From the NCBI RefSeq assembly GCF_030272615.1, contig NC_081415.1, forward strand, positions 505,623,373 to 505,687,372: a stretch of 64,000 bases of DNA, in the 5' to 3' direction. Positions 41,791 through 57,308 of this stretch are shown here, piece by piece. The notes beneath the pieces were generated by a model. The model saw only the letters and a list, made by a program, of their open reading frames with translations. It was not told where the DNA came from and did no database searches. Position 1 is the stretch's first letter; the number at the start of each line of letters is the position of its first letter. The position numbers and the translations under genes were made by a program. This DNA comes from Cryptomeria japonica (taxonomy: Eukaryota > Streptophyta > Pinopsida > Cupressales > Cupressaceae).

Positions 41791-42160
41791 AGGCTTTCTA
41801 CTATCATTTCAAATGCATGGACTTGTGTTTCTCACTTCACATAATCATTTTCATGTCTCAAATTCTTCCAACAAGCAATGAAGGCCTGGTGCATTCTTAC
41901 TCATTAGAGCAGAGGCATAGTTGAAGGGCCAACCTTAAACCCCACACACTAAGAAACATATTAAGTCTAGAGATTATCAGTAAACTCTGAATGTTTAACA
42001 CTTTGAAACTTAGAAATCAAAGCTTAGTGTGCTTGATTTAAGCCATCCCAAATTTGAAATTGTAGAAGATGGTGAGAAGGCATTAGCCGGCCTTGATCAT
42101 CCAGGATGCAACTAATAATTGAGAAGATCGATTGAGTGACAAGACAGGAATCTAGAGCAG

Positions 42161-42340
42161 GTGTGTCTATTCTGGCTCCAAAACGACAGTACGGATTGAC
42201 TAACACGCATGTTAGTCGCGTGTTTTACACCGTTGATTTTGCAATAAACAGTTGTGATTGACTAACATGTTGCTATCATGCATGTTAGTCGCGTGTTTTA
42301 CACCATCGATTTTGCAATAAATGGTTGTGATTGACAACCA
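42161..42340. mobile_element. MITE, copy 2, inverted and internally duplicated
   Basis: Starts with the same terminal repeat GTCTATTCTGGCTCCAAAA, but the body is the reverse complement of copy 1. A 73-bp segment beginning CATGTTAGTCGCGTG is tandemly duplicated (42208 and 42281), and the far terminal repeat is missing. Confidence 0.75.
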
Positions 42341-42942
42341 TATAGAGCAAGAAGACTGCATTCATGGTTGCCATTGTGGCGAGAGGAGTAGCCATTTGTT
42401 TATAAAGACCAAAGAAACCATCTTGTGCAATTGTTTGTCTCAAGGCATCCTTGGGCGAAGAAATGTGTTATTTCTTGTGGTCATGAGTATTCTGCACCTT
42501 ACATTCCAAATTTTTGTCAGGCTTTCATTAATTTCTGTATTTGCATGGGATGGAAGTTTCTGACTGATCAAATATTTGCTGTGTAGACCTGAGTTGCATG
42601 GTGTTGTATATTTTGAACTCATATTCAACTCCATTAACAAAGCCTGTACAATTGCTTCCGTGGGCATTAATCCAGCTTGGAATTTGTTTAATGGGTACGG
42701 TGGGATGTTTCCTCGAACGAGAACGTTCACTGACATTACTGAAAGCAAGCCACAGTACTGTGATTCACTTATGAATGGAGGGCTCAATTGTGTTTTCAAA
42801 AAGGTAGCTTCTATCCATTTGGTTTTATATCGTTAGTTTATTAGTTTAGTATAAGTTTGTTTCTTTAAGGAGGTGTGTGAAATTATGATATTTATATAAG
42901 GAATCAATTGTGTAATTTTTGAGATAATTTGACTAAAATATA

Positions 42943-43328
42943 TTTTATGAGTAGTGATTCACAAAGTCCTATCTTTTATGAGAATGAATGGTCCACCTAA
43001 CATTCATTGCATCTAGGTGATGGTCATAGAGGTGAAGCATTGAGACTTTTTGGGAAGCCACCTATCCCAATACTACTTTGACTCAAACACATTAGTGATG
43101 GAGTTTCCCCTAAGAACAATATAAAAGAAATTGGGAGCAAATGGAATAGCAAGCTAAGTAGGATTAAACTCCATCACTAGTGTGTTTGAGTCAAAGTAGT
43201 ATTGGGATAGGTGGCTTCCCAAAAAGTCTCAATGCTTCACCTCTATGACCATCACCTAGATGCAATGAATGTTAGGTGGACCATTCATTCTCATAAGAGA
43301 TGGGACTCTGTGAACCACTACTCATAAA
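42943..43328. repeat. Long inverted repeat, arms about 164 bp, spacer about 59 bp
   Basis: The arms 42943-43106 and 43166-43328 are reverse complements with few mismatches; the inner 90 bp have about one. The spacer contains sequence that in copy A follows the left arm directly, here also inverted (AGCAAGCTAAGTAGG), so the structure arose by local inverted duplication of copy B. A transcript through it would fold into a long hairpin. Confidence 0.9.
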
Positions 43329-45729
43329 TTACTATAAAGTAAGTTCACCTAACAAGTCAATATAAAACATAGTTAAAGAAGACTAACACTTTGTGGGGAT
43401 TGTGTAGGGACCTTGGTTGCCACATAAAAAGTTTGGGTGTTGACTATAGTGTACTAGTTGTTTATGGCTAATGGATATTACATCATAGGACTATAAAAAG
43501 TGATGAAAGCTATCTTATTAAAAAAATACTCTTATTATATCTTAGAATAATATGGAGTGTGTTTAAACATCTACTTGGAATGACCAATATGTTCAACTAT
43601 TAAGATTGATGATATGTTATGAGTGATATTATAATCAAGTATTTAAATTGGTTGAAAAGAAGTGGTTGAGAATGAATTACTTACAAAAATTGCACACTTG
43701 TCCTTTTTAGTTCTAAGTCCTTTGTCAAAAACAACACCGAGGCTATATTAGTCCCTCATTTCTTACTAGTAACCCACTTTTTAAAGTATCTCTACAAATA
43801 TTAAATCCTATTTATTTTCTTATTTATGTTGATTATCAATCTTACAATTCAAGGTTTCAAATGACACTTTAGCCTAGGTAGGTGAGAGTATAATGTTGTG
43901 TCCTACTAGTAGCCCAATAATAAAAAAGTGGATGGAAATCCATTCAAAATACATTGGATTTCAATATAAGGGGGATTCAATCAAAGCCTCTTAAATTGAG
44001 CTTCATTAGTAGTCACATAGTGTTGCATGGTGGGCAGGCTTCAATCTATGTTATTTCGATTGAAGTCACTCTCTACTACATATAAGGGGCTCGCCCACAG
44101 TTTCTTGTCATCTTGTGCAAAAAGCCACTTGAGTTGACTCCAATCTAACTTACTCCTTATCACTTGCCAACCTTGTTAGCTTGTCCTCCCAACTATTGCT
44201 TTCAACTATTTCTCTATTCTTTTATTTTCAATTTATTAAAATTATTTTTTATAATTTAAATGTTTTGATTAACTTTCTTCATATTTTTCTATTTTTTATT
44301 TATATTGTTCATAATTTGTTTAATGGTGAAAATGTATCCTTAATGCATTTCGCTATTTAGTTTTGTGTCTAATTTTGAGACAATGTTGTAATGCATTTAT
44401 ATAGCTACAAATGCCACATTTTTTTGCATAGTTGGGCTTGTGCACCTAGCCTTACTTGCACCTTAGCCCTATGTTCATCTCTTATCCCTATGCTAATTTA
44501 CCAATCCTAGGCCAATTGGCTTCTCTAACTAATTCTAATTATTAATCCAATCATAATCCATAGTCTAATCTTACTAGAATCCAACCTAGGTATCTAAGCC
44601 AAGTTATGCTTGTGAGTACAAGGTCATCCCCTATGCCATGATATTGATCCTTTTAAATGTAGAATCACTATTAAATAGTTTAACCAACGAGCCCTTGTTA
44701 TTACAAAAATTTGTACCTCTCCATTTTTGAATAGTCTTGTCTCTTTATCCTTACAATTTTAATTATTTATCTTGTCATGGACAAATTCCATTCTATACTT
44801 TATTTAGGCATTTAGGTGTCCACTTTGTTGTTTCTATCTTTGGATTGCTTTCTAGTTATTGCATTTGGAATGTTTCAATGTGTTAATTATTCAATATTAT
44901 GATGAGTTTGAAATAAATATGTCCATGGAGTTAGAAGTAATGATATTCATTGAAAACATATCAAAATAGACTCAATGTGAATTTAAATCAACTTTTCAAT
45001 TTGTGAATACATTTAAATGAATTATTGTTGTAAATTTTGTTTGATTCTAAATATAATCTAATAATAATATGAAGGAAGTTGGCACCATTTTTTTCATCAC
45101 TTTATGGTTATTTTTCTTATTCCGTGAATTTCAAGGACTTTTTATGATAGGATAGTGGTTCACACACTATTGAACTAATATGTTAGAAATATATTTGGAA
45201 CTATTGAAGTATAAGATTATCTTGGAAAAGCAAAAAACATATAATTAAACCCCTAAAGCATAATATAATGTATTGATGGCATAGCAAGTAGAGAAATTCT
45301 ACATTGGACTCTAGTATGCTTAATTTTCCAATGCAAGACATCATATACTAGACATGAGTGGTTGGGAAAAATTCAAAGGCAAGAAAGCATAATTTTAGAG
45401 TTTATATTCAATGGTGTTGCAATATAATATTTTGGGTATATAATATTTTTAAAATCACAAAGGTAATGAAAAATAAGATCTTTCCAAGATAGATTGCAGT
45501 TTTTTTTGCTTGTTTATAGATTTTAAGTATTTACTACATGTAACAAGGAGGTTGAAATAATTAATCATTTATTTTTACATTGTGAGTTTGATTCTAAATA
45601 TTGGTTTTGGATTTGGGTTCATCTTCATTGGAAAAGTGCCTTTCTAATATCTTTACTTTAATTACTCTCAAGCTGGCTAGAATTTTATCAAAATTTCACT
45701 TTTGGTTGTCCATGGAGGATTACTCTTGT

Positions 45730-46790
45730 GTGCTAGAAAGTGTGAAACCTGCCAAAGAAGATCAAACAACATCAAACACACACATGAAACATTATGTTAG
45801 AGTTAGAAATCAAAATAGAAACTAAACTAAGATAGCTTCAAAATCAAGAACCCCAAGCACGTCTCATGTTCCTCTATCTTCAAGGATCTTCAAGTTTCAA
45901 GGTGGCTCTCACTTGGAAGAGCACTTGATCTTTTAGATGCCAACCTAACGAACGAGATTGAAGGATATGCCAAGATCAAAATGAATGCAACTAAGATCCT
46001 AGCTAGATGATCAAATGATATGAAAAGATGAAATGCAAGATGGAAATATGAGACTAAGATTGATTCCAAATTGAAAGCTTAGGTATGCTAATTAAGCTAA
46101 CATGGAGATTGATATGCAATTGATATACAATGGTTATGAATTAAGCTAGCATGAAAATGGGATTAGCATGATACTATCAACATGATGAAAGCTAAACTAG
46201 CATGCAACTAAGCTTATCTAAGTGCTTGAAGATGACAAATTGAGCTCCTTGATAACCTGCAAAATGACAATAAGTTTGATGCACAAGATGATGGATGGAT
46301 CCTTAGATTGAAGAAATGGGCTCCATTTATAGAGAAAATAGAGAAATGGATGGTTGAGATTGATCAATATCAACAAGGGCTAGGATTGAAAGTTATCAAT
46401 CCATGAGGGGGATTCATTCCAATCCCAAGTTGACAAATGTCACCTTGAGATGGCTTGAGAGGATGCTAAGCAAACATTATATGCTAAGTAAGCATTAGGA
46501 ATAAACTCAAGGGATTACATCATTGGATAATGCCATTATCCAAGGGAACAGGGTATTGTCCAAGAGGTAAACTATTGTGCAAAGTTGAGGGATGGCCAAA
46601 GGGACAACCATGATGGGCTAGGATGATGTCTTGTAAGAGGCATTAAATGCTCTTTGAAGGCTTTGGAGGTTAACTTGTTGAAAGTTAGATAACCTTACAA
46701 GTTTGGAAGACTCAACAAGGTTGAAGAAGGTAGAGTCTTCAACACATTGATTCTTAAGTTAAATCTTGCAATTTTTGAGATTGTGATGTC
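45730..46790 (-). repeat. Solo LTR or LTR fragment related to the Tat LTR
   Basis: Clear diverged alignment to 15200-16130: GAAATGGGCTC, then ATGGATGGTTGAGATTGA, then CAACAAGGG, then TTGAGAGGA. A minus-strand TATAAAT at 46325-46331 sits at the place of the Tat TATA box. The borders are approximate, and no internal region adjoins it. Confidence 0.7.
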
Positions 46791-46954
46791 TAGAGTCACT
46801 CTTTCTTCCTATCTCAAAACATATTTTTTCATCCAAGAATTCAATAATTCTTAAAAATTGGTTCTCTATAAAATGCCCTTCTCACGATGTCATAAAAATG
46901 AAGAAAATATATATTCTTTAAACAAAATGTAAGTTAGGTGAATCCCTTCTCTTA

Positions 46955-48070
46955 TTTAGTATTCCAAATTTTTTTCAGGTTTTCATTAATTTTTGTATTC
47001 ACATGGGAGGAAAGATGGTGAGAAAGAAGATCGATGGGAGTTTCTGAGTGATGGAATATTTATTGGAGCCCCCATGCATAATTTAGCGTAGACTTGAGTT
47101 CCTAGCATGGTGTTGTATATTTTGGATTCAAATTAAACTACGAAAGAGAACATTGTTATACTTCCATGGAATACTTGTACTTTCACTGACACTACTGAAA
47201 GAAAGCCACGATACTAGACTAAGCAATAATGTGATTCCCTTGTGAATGGATGGCTCAATTTGACTTTCAAAACGCAGCTTCTACCCATTTAGTTTTATAT
47301 TGTTGGTTAAAAACAAGTCAATAAATGTTTTAAAGATTTCAATTTTTTTAATTTTTTATATTTATATTAAGATTTAATTGTGTAATTTTTGAATCATATT
47401 GATTAATCTATATTTTATTAGTAGTAGTTTACACATACCTTTTTTATAAGAATGAATGGTCCACCTAACATTCATTGCATTCAAGGGCGTTTGTATGGGT
47501 GAAGAATTAAGACATTCTCCGAAGCCACATATCTGAGTACTATTTTGACTCAAATAATGGAGTTTCTCCTAAGATCAAGCCTACTTAGCTTATCCCATTT
47601 TCTTCCAATTTATTTTATTTTTAGTATTTCAATAGAGGATCTTCACCTAAGAAAGTCAATATAACCATAGAGAATAGTTAAAGAAGAGTTTATTGTACTT
47701 GTGTGTTGTAGTCAACATTATGTGGGCTTTTGTGTAGAAAACTTGGTGCCCACATAAAAAGTTTGGGTGTTGACTACAATGTACTAGTGGATATCACATC
47801 TTAGAAGCATAAAAAATGATGAAAGTTATTCAATTCAAAAAAAACTCTTGTTTGATCTTAGAATAATATGAAGAGGGTTTAACCATCTACTTGTAATTAC
47901 CAATATGTTTAACTATTAAGGATTGATGATAAGTTATATGAGTGATAATATAATTGCATTTAGATTAGTTGAAAAGATCAAAAGTAAGTGTTTGAGAATG
48001 AAATAAGTACAAAACTTGCACACTTGTCATTTGTCACTAATAACCTTCCTTACCTCTATTGTAGTGTCTC
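46955..48070 (+). repeat. Long local repeat, copy C (partial)
   Basis: Begins at the TTCCAAATTTTTTTCAGG landmark, keeps an exon-like frame ending KKIDGSF and a stop, and includes the perfect inverted-repeat signature at 47706-47779. It follows copy A order to about 48070 and then breaks off. It has no MITE. Confidence 0.8.
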
Positions 48071-49054
48071 TATGAATATAACAAGATCCTTTTCAGGACA
48101 AAGTGCAAATTGGTGATGAAGAATTTGCTCTTCAAGTTGGTGACGAAGAATTTGCTATCTATCTTGGACTTATTTCATTATGATATTGGTGATGATTTGT
48201 TCCACAAGGCAATATATTTATTTAATGCTTTATATTTTTTGATCGTGCATTTTGTAGAGAAGATCCATATGGATATTTTTTCATTACAATATAAATCTAT
48301 AATTATTAATCTTTATAAAAATGCAATTATTTTTTCTTTTTTATTGAGCAAAAAAATACAAAAAAACCAATCAACGACCATGTAATGGAAAACTAATATG
48401 TATGAAAGAATTGTATTCAAGATTTAAGGAAGATAAAGCCAGTCCCATAGAGAGGGGCTTTCGATAATTTTTAGGAGCTTTTATAGGCATGGGGTCAAAT
48501 GAAATTTTTAATAATATGAAGCTTAAAACATAAGGTCCAAAAATTCTAGAAGCTAGCAGTCTCATGATTTTTTTAGTAAATTGAATGTTGAATCTTTAAT
48601 TATATTGCTAAATCTAAAAAATTATTGACAAGAATTGGAAAAAATATGGATGAATGACAAGTGGGAGAAAAACTTTACAAGCAGGTGATAGAAACTTTTA
48701 GCTCCGCTCCAAAAACACCCAATTAAATTTGAAATCTAAAAAGTAGAGGCTCCTATTTCTTTACACAAGATTCTATTTTATCTCGTAGCATAATTTGTCT
48801 TTTCTCATACAACCTCTACTCCACAAAAAAAATTATGCTGATAGACATAACTCTACAATGGTAACGAGCTTTCTTATTCATGTAAGAAAAACAAACAAAT
48901 TTGATACAAGACATTCTGTTGTTTTGAAGATTACTTTCTCTCCTTCAATTTTATTTTTGAAATTTGTTTCCTATTGACATATTTTATATAAGATATGCTC
49001 CATGAGCTCCTTTCTAAGTGGCCAAAAGTTTCTCTGGAGAAAACAGGCCAGCCT
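48071..49054. other. No gene recognised
   Basis: A short duplication (GAAGAATTTGCT with its flank) lies at about 48117-48165. Otherwise AT-rich DNA with short unsupported frames. Confidence 0.4.
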
Positions 49055-51330
49055 TAATCACACACACTATGCAACATATTAAGTCTAAAGAATGTCAGTC
49101 AACTCTGAAAGTTTAACACTTTTATGCCTAAAAATCAAAGCTTAATGTATGTGATTTAAACCGTCCGAAAAAACAATGATGTTAGACAGTTTGAATCATT
49201 TCAAAAGCAAAGTGAAAACTCCTTTAACCAGCGATTGCTTGAATTGTGTATTGGAGCAAACAAAATGCACTTTGCAATGAGGACTATAACAAGACTTGCG
49301 TTTCTCAGTCTACAAAATCAGTATATTCAGTCATATATTTAGTAAGTTATATAAATAAAAAACTCAGCAAATATACGATTACAAAGCCAGTTCCATATTA
49401 CAGAGCCAGAGGGCGACATATTCTGCACCTTACATTCCAGATTTTTGTCAGGCTTTCATTAATTTCTGTATTCCCATGGGAGGAAAGGTGGTGAGAAAGA
49501 AGAACGATGGAAGTTTCTGAGTGAGCAAATTCAACTCCATTAACAAAGCCCGTACAGTTGCTTTGGTGGGCATTAATCCAGCCTGGAATTTGTTTAGTGG
49601 GTATGGTAGGATGTTTCCTCGAAGGAGAACGCTGTTATAATTCCATGGACATATAATACTTGTACTTTCACTGACAACTACTGAAAGCAAGCCACGGTAC
49701 TGTGATTCACTTATGAATGGAGGGCTCAATTCGTGTTTTATATCATAAATATAAAACCCTACTTATCCCCTTCTCTATATTGATAATTGACCTTGCAAAC
49801 CAAGGTTTCAAGCAAAACTTTAGCCTAGGTAGGTGAGACCACAATGTTGTGTCCCACAAAAGGCCCAACAATGAAAGTAAGGATGGAAATCCATTGAATT
49901 TCAATATTAAGGGAATTCAATCAATTCTTCTTAAATTGAGCTTCATTAGTAGCAATGTGGTGTCACATGGTAGGGAGGCTTTAATCTATGATTTTCTACT
50001 TGAAGTCCCTTTTAACTATATAGTGGGTTTGATTACAATTTTTTGTCATCGTGTGCAAGAAGTCTCTTCAATCGACTCTAATCTAATCTACTCCTCATCG
50101 CATTCCAACCTCGTTGACTTATCCTCCCAATTATTACTTTCAAGATTTTCTCTATTCCTTTTTTTATTTCTTTTTCATAAATTATATATTTTTATTTAAA
50201 AAATAATTTTTATTTTTTATTATATTTTTTATAATTTTAAAATATTGAAAATGCATCCCTAATGCATTTCCCTATTTAGTTTTGTGCCTAGTTTGAGACA
50301 CATCCTTAATGCATTTATATAGCTATAAATGACACATTTTGTGGATAGTTGGGCTTGTGTGCCTAGCCTTACCTGCACTTAACCCTATGCTTATCGCTCA
50401 TCCCTTTCATTATGTACACACAATCCTAGGCCAATTAGCTTATTTGACTAATTTTAGTCATTAATCCAATCATAATCCATAATTTAATCTTGCTAGACAT
50501 AGATCACACTTAGCCATTTGAGCCAAGTTGTCTATATGAGTACAAGGTCATCATCATTGCCATGATATTAATCATTTTGAATGCAAAATTGATGTTAATG
50601 TTTTTAGCCAGCTCGCCCTTGTTATTACTAAAATGAGCACTTCTCCCTTTTCAAAAATGTTGTCTCTTGATCCTTAGAATTCTAAATCGATATATTAACA
50701 TGTGGATCAATTCTATTTTATACTTTATCTAGGCATTTAGGTGTCTCCTTCAATATTTCTCTAGTTGGATTTCTTTCTAGTTAATTGTACTTGAAATGTT
50801 TCAAGGTGTTTAATATTCTAGATTATGACAAGTTTGAAATAAATATTCCCATTGAGCAAGAAGCAATGACATTTGTTGAAAATCAAAATAGATTCAATGT
50901 GAATTTCAAATAAACTTTCCAATTGATGAATGTGGTTAAATGAATTATTGTTGTAGATTTGGTTTGATTCTAAATATAATGTAACAACATTATGAGGGAA
51001 GTTAGTATCATATTGTTAATCACATTGTGGTTATTTTTCCTATTTCAAAAATTTGAAGGATTTTTTATCATAAGATAGTGGCTCACACATTGTCGAACAA
51101 ATATACTATAAATTTTTTTTATAATTGTTGAGGTATAAGTTTATCTTGCCAAAGGAAACACATATAATATAAACCCCTAAGGTGATGATATAATTTAAGG
51201 TAATTTTACTTTGGACTCTAATATGCACTCAATTTTAACATCCATGACATCATATATTAGACATGAGTGGTCAATAAAAAAAGAAAGCATGATTTAAGAG
51301 TTTCTATTCAACATTGTAGTAAGCAAAAAT
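49055..51330 (+). repeat. Long local repeat, copy D (internally deleted)
   Basis: Starts with a block shared with 41940-42050, then the TTCTGCACCTTACATTCCAG landmark at 49421. It jumps at about 49745 to the part equivalent to 34265 in copy A, so it lacks about 900 bp that include the MITE site and the inverted-repeat signature. It continues to about 51330 with increasing divergence. Confidence 0.8.
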
Positions 51331-52356
51331 TTAGAAGTAATTTATGTTTAAGGAGAATGTTTAGAAGCTTCCTGAGATGGTCTAAATATCTTGTTAAACA
51401 TATTGTAGGGGATAGTGTACATACACGATAGGTTCTATGGATTCAATCTATATCTTAAACATTGGAAATGGAAAATAAATCTACACTTATGATTATAAAA
51501 TCCATTGTCAAATAAATCTACACCTAGCCATGTCAGATTAGAGCCATATTAGATCATACAAATCAAAATATTTTAATGCTAATCTACTAACATGTTTTAG
51601 CTGAATGTTCACACTCAACATCATGTAAGTGGTCTATTCATTAATGAATTGGCAATAGTTTGAATATTGGTTATTGGTGAAATATTAAAGCTAATGAAGG
51701 CATTTATTTTCTTTGGAATCCAAGAGGAATCTTTGCTCGAAGCTAGTGCAATGTTTGAGAAAAATCCTTGCTTTCATTCTTCTTTATTTTTGTTACCTAC
51801 ATGCTTCAAAGCCCTATAAAATTTGAGAGGGAGAGCTCACATGCATATTAGAGTTATTTTTGTTGAAAGAGATTTAATGAGATTTGGGTTATGTTTACGG
51901 TTGGAATAATAATGAATTTTTAAATTTATACATATTATACTCATTTTTTAATATTTTGAATATCAGGGTAAAAGTACAAATTTGTGTCATGCTTTTATAA
52001 GGGAAATGATCATACTAATTTTGTTTTTCAACTTAAACCTTATAAAAGTGTCCTTTATATTTTTTTATTTAAAATTGTTATAAATTAATGAAATGTAGAA
52101 CTCTTGACTAAATTTATGCTTCTAATTAAAAATAACTAGCAATTGCACCTTCGTTTAGTTTTTGCATAAATTTGGGTAGTGCATGAGGTCAAGTGGTAGG
52201 CCATAATTTTGTTTGTGCAACAAAGGTCTTGATGGAGAAGTGATAGCTTGAAACTAACTATGCATCCAGTTACAAGGATCCAATCATAACCAAAATAAAA
52301 CCTTTAAATTAAGAAGATAATCAAGTTTCATTACCAACAGGCTTTGTTATGTTTGA
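51331..52356. other. No gene or repeat recognised
   Basis: AT-rich sequence without supportable frames. Confidence 0.4.
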
Positions 52357-53985
<1,629 letters not shown>

Positions 53986-55260
53986 AATAATCAAATGACA
54001 TGCTACCCTCACTATAACTCCCATAGGACACACACTATCCTCGAATTATTGGCATGAAATGAGTAATTAAAAATTAGTTGTTCTCTCGCTCTAAATATCT
54101 AATTTAGGTTTTAAGCTAAAATTTATTTTATTATGTAAATTAAAATAAAATGCAAATACAATTATTCTACAATAAATTAAATTTTAATAAGACAAAAAAA
54201 TATAAATTAAATTAATTCTAATATCTTTTAATTATTATTTGTAATTTTGTGAAATGACATTATTAATAAAAACAATTTTTTATCTTCATAAAAATTAATT
54301 CTTAAAAGAAGAAGTAGAAGAATTAGAATACATTAAAAAACAAGATAGAATATCTAATTAAACAAGGTAACATTATAATATATTCTTATCAAAATAAAAT
54401 AATAATAAAAGAAAGATTTTAATTCAAAAAATAATTATTCTACAATAATTAAAATTTCAATAATACAAATAATTATAAATTAAATTAATTTTAATAATTT
54501 TAATTATTATTCACAATTTTATTAAAAGACATAAATAGTTAAAATAAATACTATACTTAAAAAAATTAGAAAACAATAAGAAGAAGAATAAGTACTAAGG
54601 TAATTCTTTCTTTTTCTTTTTAGAAACTTAAAACATAAGATAATAAAAGAGATGATTTTAAAAGATAATTTTTTCTTTTACGAATATTCTTTTTCTAATT
54701 AGTAATACATACATACATATAATTTTTTCATCACAAAAGATTTCTTTTTAAAAATTAATTTAAATTTAAGCATATGATTGAGATTAGTTCTATAGTCCTA
54801 TATCCTTCTCCTCAATTTTGAATTATTGATTTAAGTGTATGGTCAAGATTGGTTCATATAGAAAATGCCTTTGACATAATAATTTAAATTGGTTTAATAT
54901 ATTTTTTAAAAAAGAAAAAAATTAATTGTTAAAAATTTAAGGAAAAACGTGAAGTCGATGGGATGTCACAAAAGGGATCTCAAACAATCCCCCCCAATAG
55001 ATACCTTCAATATCTACTACATAAAAATTTTCATTTAAATATTTTATGAATATTTTTAAAATAATTTTTCAAGTTTGACTTCATCATAATGTCATAGTTT
55101 CCATCGCATGTTGACTTTTGTCCTTTTTTTTATCAATAAAAAAAAATTATACCCTTTTAGAGAGGATTCTCTCTTCTAATCCATTGTATATTTTTCAAAA
55201 ATTTAAGTACATTTAAATACTTTTTAAATTACCAATCAATCTCATCTTTGATTATAATGA
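53986..55260. other. Very AT-rich segment
   Basis: AAATTAAATTAATT-like words dominate 54100-54760. No gene. The composition resembles matrix-attachment DNA, but nothing in the sequence proves that role. Confidence 0.4.
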
Positions 55261-57308
55261 CCTGCTTGCAATATTTTTTAGAAATCATATGACAACTAAT
55301 AAAACTATCAAAACAAAATATTTGAGATTACAGACTCCAAGCTCTGCCAAAGGGACCATCAATCTAGAAATTAGAAAACACCTCATATATTTTCCCCTAA
55401 TGTGAGGGGATGATAAGAACAATGGAAAGCTAAGAACCCAACTATGTCATATTTACATAATTCTCACAATATTGAAAAAGTGGGTACTTTAGGTAGAAGA
55501 GATGCATCAAGAGGTTATGCTTAATAGGACTGATATTAATCCCTAGGCATGATTATGGTAGGCCTAACATTGATATGAATATTAATATAAGAGATAGAGA
55601 TACATCTCAGAATTTGCATACAAGAAATGTAGACTTCAATTTGCCTCCACCATAGCATATTAATCGAAAGGAAAACTAACATAACAAGTTTTTTTATGGA
55701 TTAACAAGTAGACTTGAGCCTAATATTTTATATATTTAGTTATTTCATTGAATGTGTGTGTAGAACCTAGTTTAGTTATGCATTTAGAGAAATACAGTCT
55801 TCAATAGAAACTTCTTTAAGTTTTTCCTTTGGGTTTTTAGTTAATTGCATGTTTAAATAATCTCATGACTTATTGTCCCATTAGAATAGGCACTAATCTA
55901 CTATAAACTGTATTTTTTATCAACCCGACACTAGATACATTCATTAAAACACTTCCTTTCTATTATGATTTGGTATATTTTCCCAACTTCTAAGCATAAG
56001 AGGTATACTTGATGAGGTGTAAATACATCTATTTCATTCAAGCCTTGCGCTTGAAAAGTTTTTTGTTCGTAAAGATGTATGGCCTTGTTTACCAAATTAA
56101 CATAGGTATATTGTGACACCAACATTGGGATACACTATGTAAAGGGTATAGTTTATAACAAGGCAAGTGTTTAATCAAAGTGATATCAATTAATTTACCA
56201 CCTTAGGGATATCCCCTAGTTTAACAAAGCTAGAATGAAGGAGGTCTTACCCGCCTCAACAATTGGTACTTAGTTTCCTACCTTGAGTATAGGTTTTGTT
56301 GATATTTTTCTCATGTTTGATACCCCTAGGGCTTGGAATACTATCTCCTTAGGGATTTGGGTCCACAACTCAAGTCACCAACACATTGAAACTAATTTCC
56401 ACTCTAAAGCATTCCAAATTTGTGTAAATATTCATATTCTAAGAAAAATGTTTTGGCTAGAAAGACTTGAAGAAAACATGTATCCAATTCCATATATCTT
56501 TGGCTTGTGGGAATTACTAGAAGATATCCTTTAGAATTTCCATATGTCCACAAAAAGGATAGAGTGGTTTGGGAATAATAAAATAATTGATATGAGATAT
56601 AATGGGAAGACCTTAATATAGGATACACCAAGTAAAATGAGCTAGATTGGACTCCAAAATGGTAGACCAAACTATTTGAAAATTGTAGTGTTGTTAACTA
56701 GTACTGGGCTACAGGTTCCACTTGACATTAAGTTTCAAAACCAAAGGTAGGTGAGAAGAAACCAAGAATGCCTTTTTGAGGGTTTGTAGTTTTTGAAAAA
56801 AGCTTGTAGAAACCACTTCCAATCCTTCTAATGTTTAGTACATCAAATCACCACTTTACGTAGAATTTATGGAGGCACATACTCCATAATAGTTTGAAAG
56901 GGTTCACAATATTAACTATCAAGATTGTATTTAGATTTAAATTCTAGCCAAGATATCCAATTCTTAGTGGCTCTAGAGAAGAGGTTTAAAATAAAGTATA
57001 CCCCTTGCTTAAAAAAAATGGATTATCCTAGGGAACTTTGGAAAAACGATTGATTCTAGCAACTAATTAGAAGAGATCACCAAAGAGATTACTAGTTGAT
57101 GAAGACTTATATTGAAATAATGTCTATTCTATATAATTTACTACATGGTAATTTCCTAAGCTTTACATAAACTTTTGGCAACAAAAGTGCCTTGACTTTA
57201 CAAAAGATCTTTCATAATTGCAATGGGGAAAAATTAGAGTTTCCACCACGAGAGGGATGAAAGCCAGTAATTTACCATTATATTCAAAAGAGGGGTGAAT
57301 CCAATAGA
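55261..57308. other. No gene recognised
   Basis: Short frames of 60-90 codons on both strands (for example 56125-55931 minus and 56283-56534 plus) have no family features. It may be an old, unrecognisable element. Confidence 0.4.

Larger units (their letters stand above)
41930..45480 (+). repeat. Long local repeat, copy B
   Basis: Collinear but diverged relative of copies A and E: the TTCTGCACCTTACATTCCA landmark at 42490, AAAAAGTTTGGGTGTTGACTA at about 43428, and AGGTTTCAA-TGACACTTTAGCC at about 43852. Its first part (41940-42050) matches the start of copy D (49058-49170). Compared with A it contains a local inverted duplication (42943-43328) and an inverted MITE relative at 42161. It breaks off at about 45480. 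Confidence 0.8.

Noticed and set aside
55931-56670. Possible LINE 3' end or unknown gene fragments
   Set aside because: I could not match any conserved LINE block such as the zinc-finger RVT region; left as unassigned.
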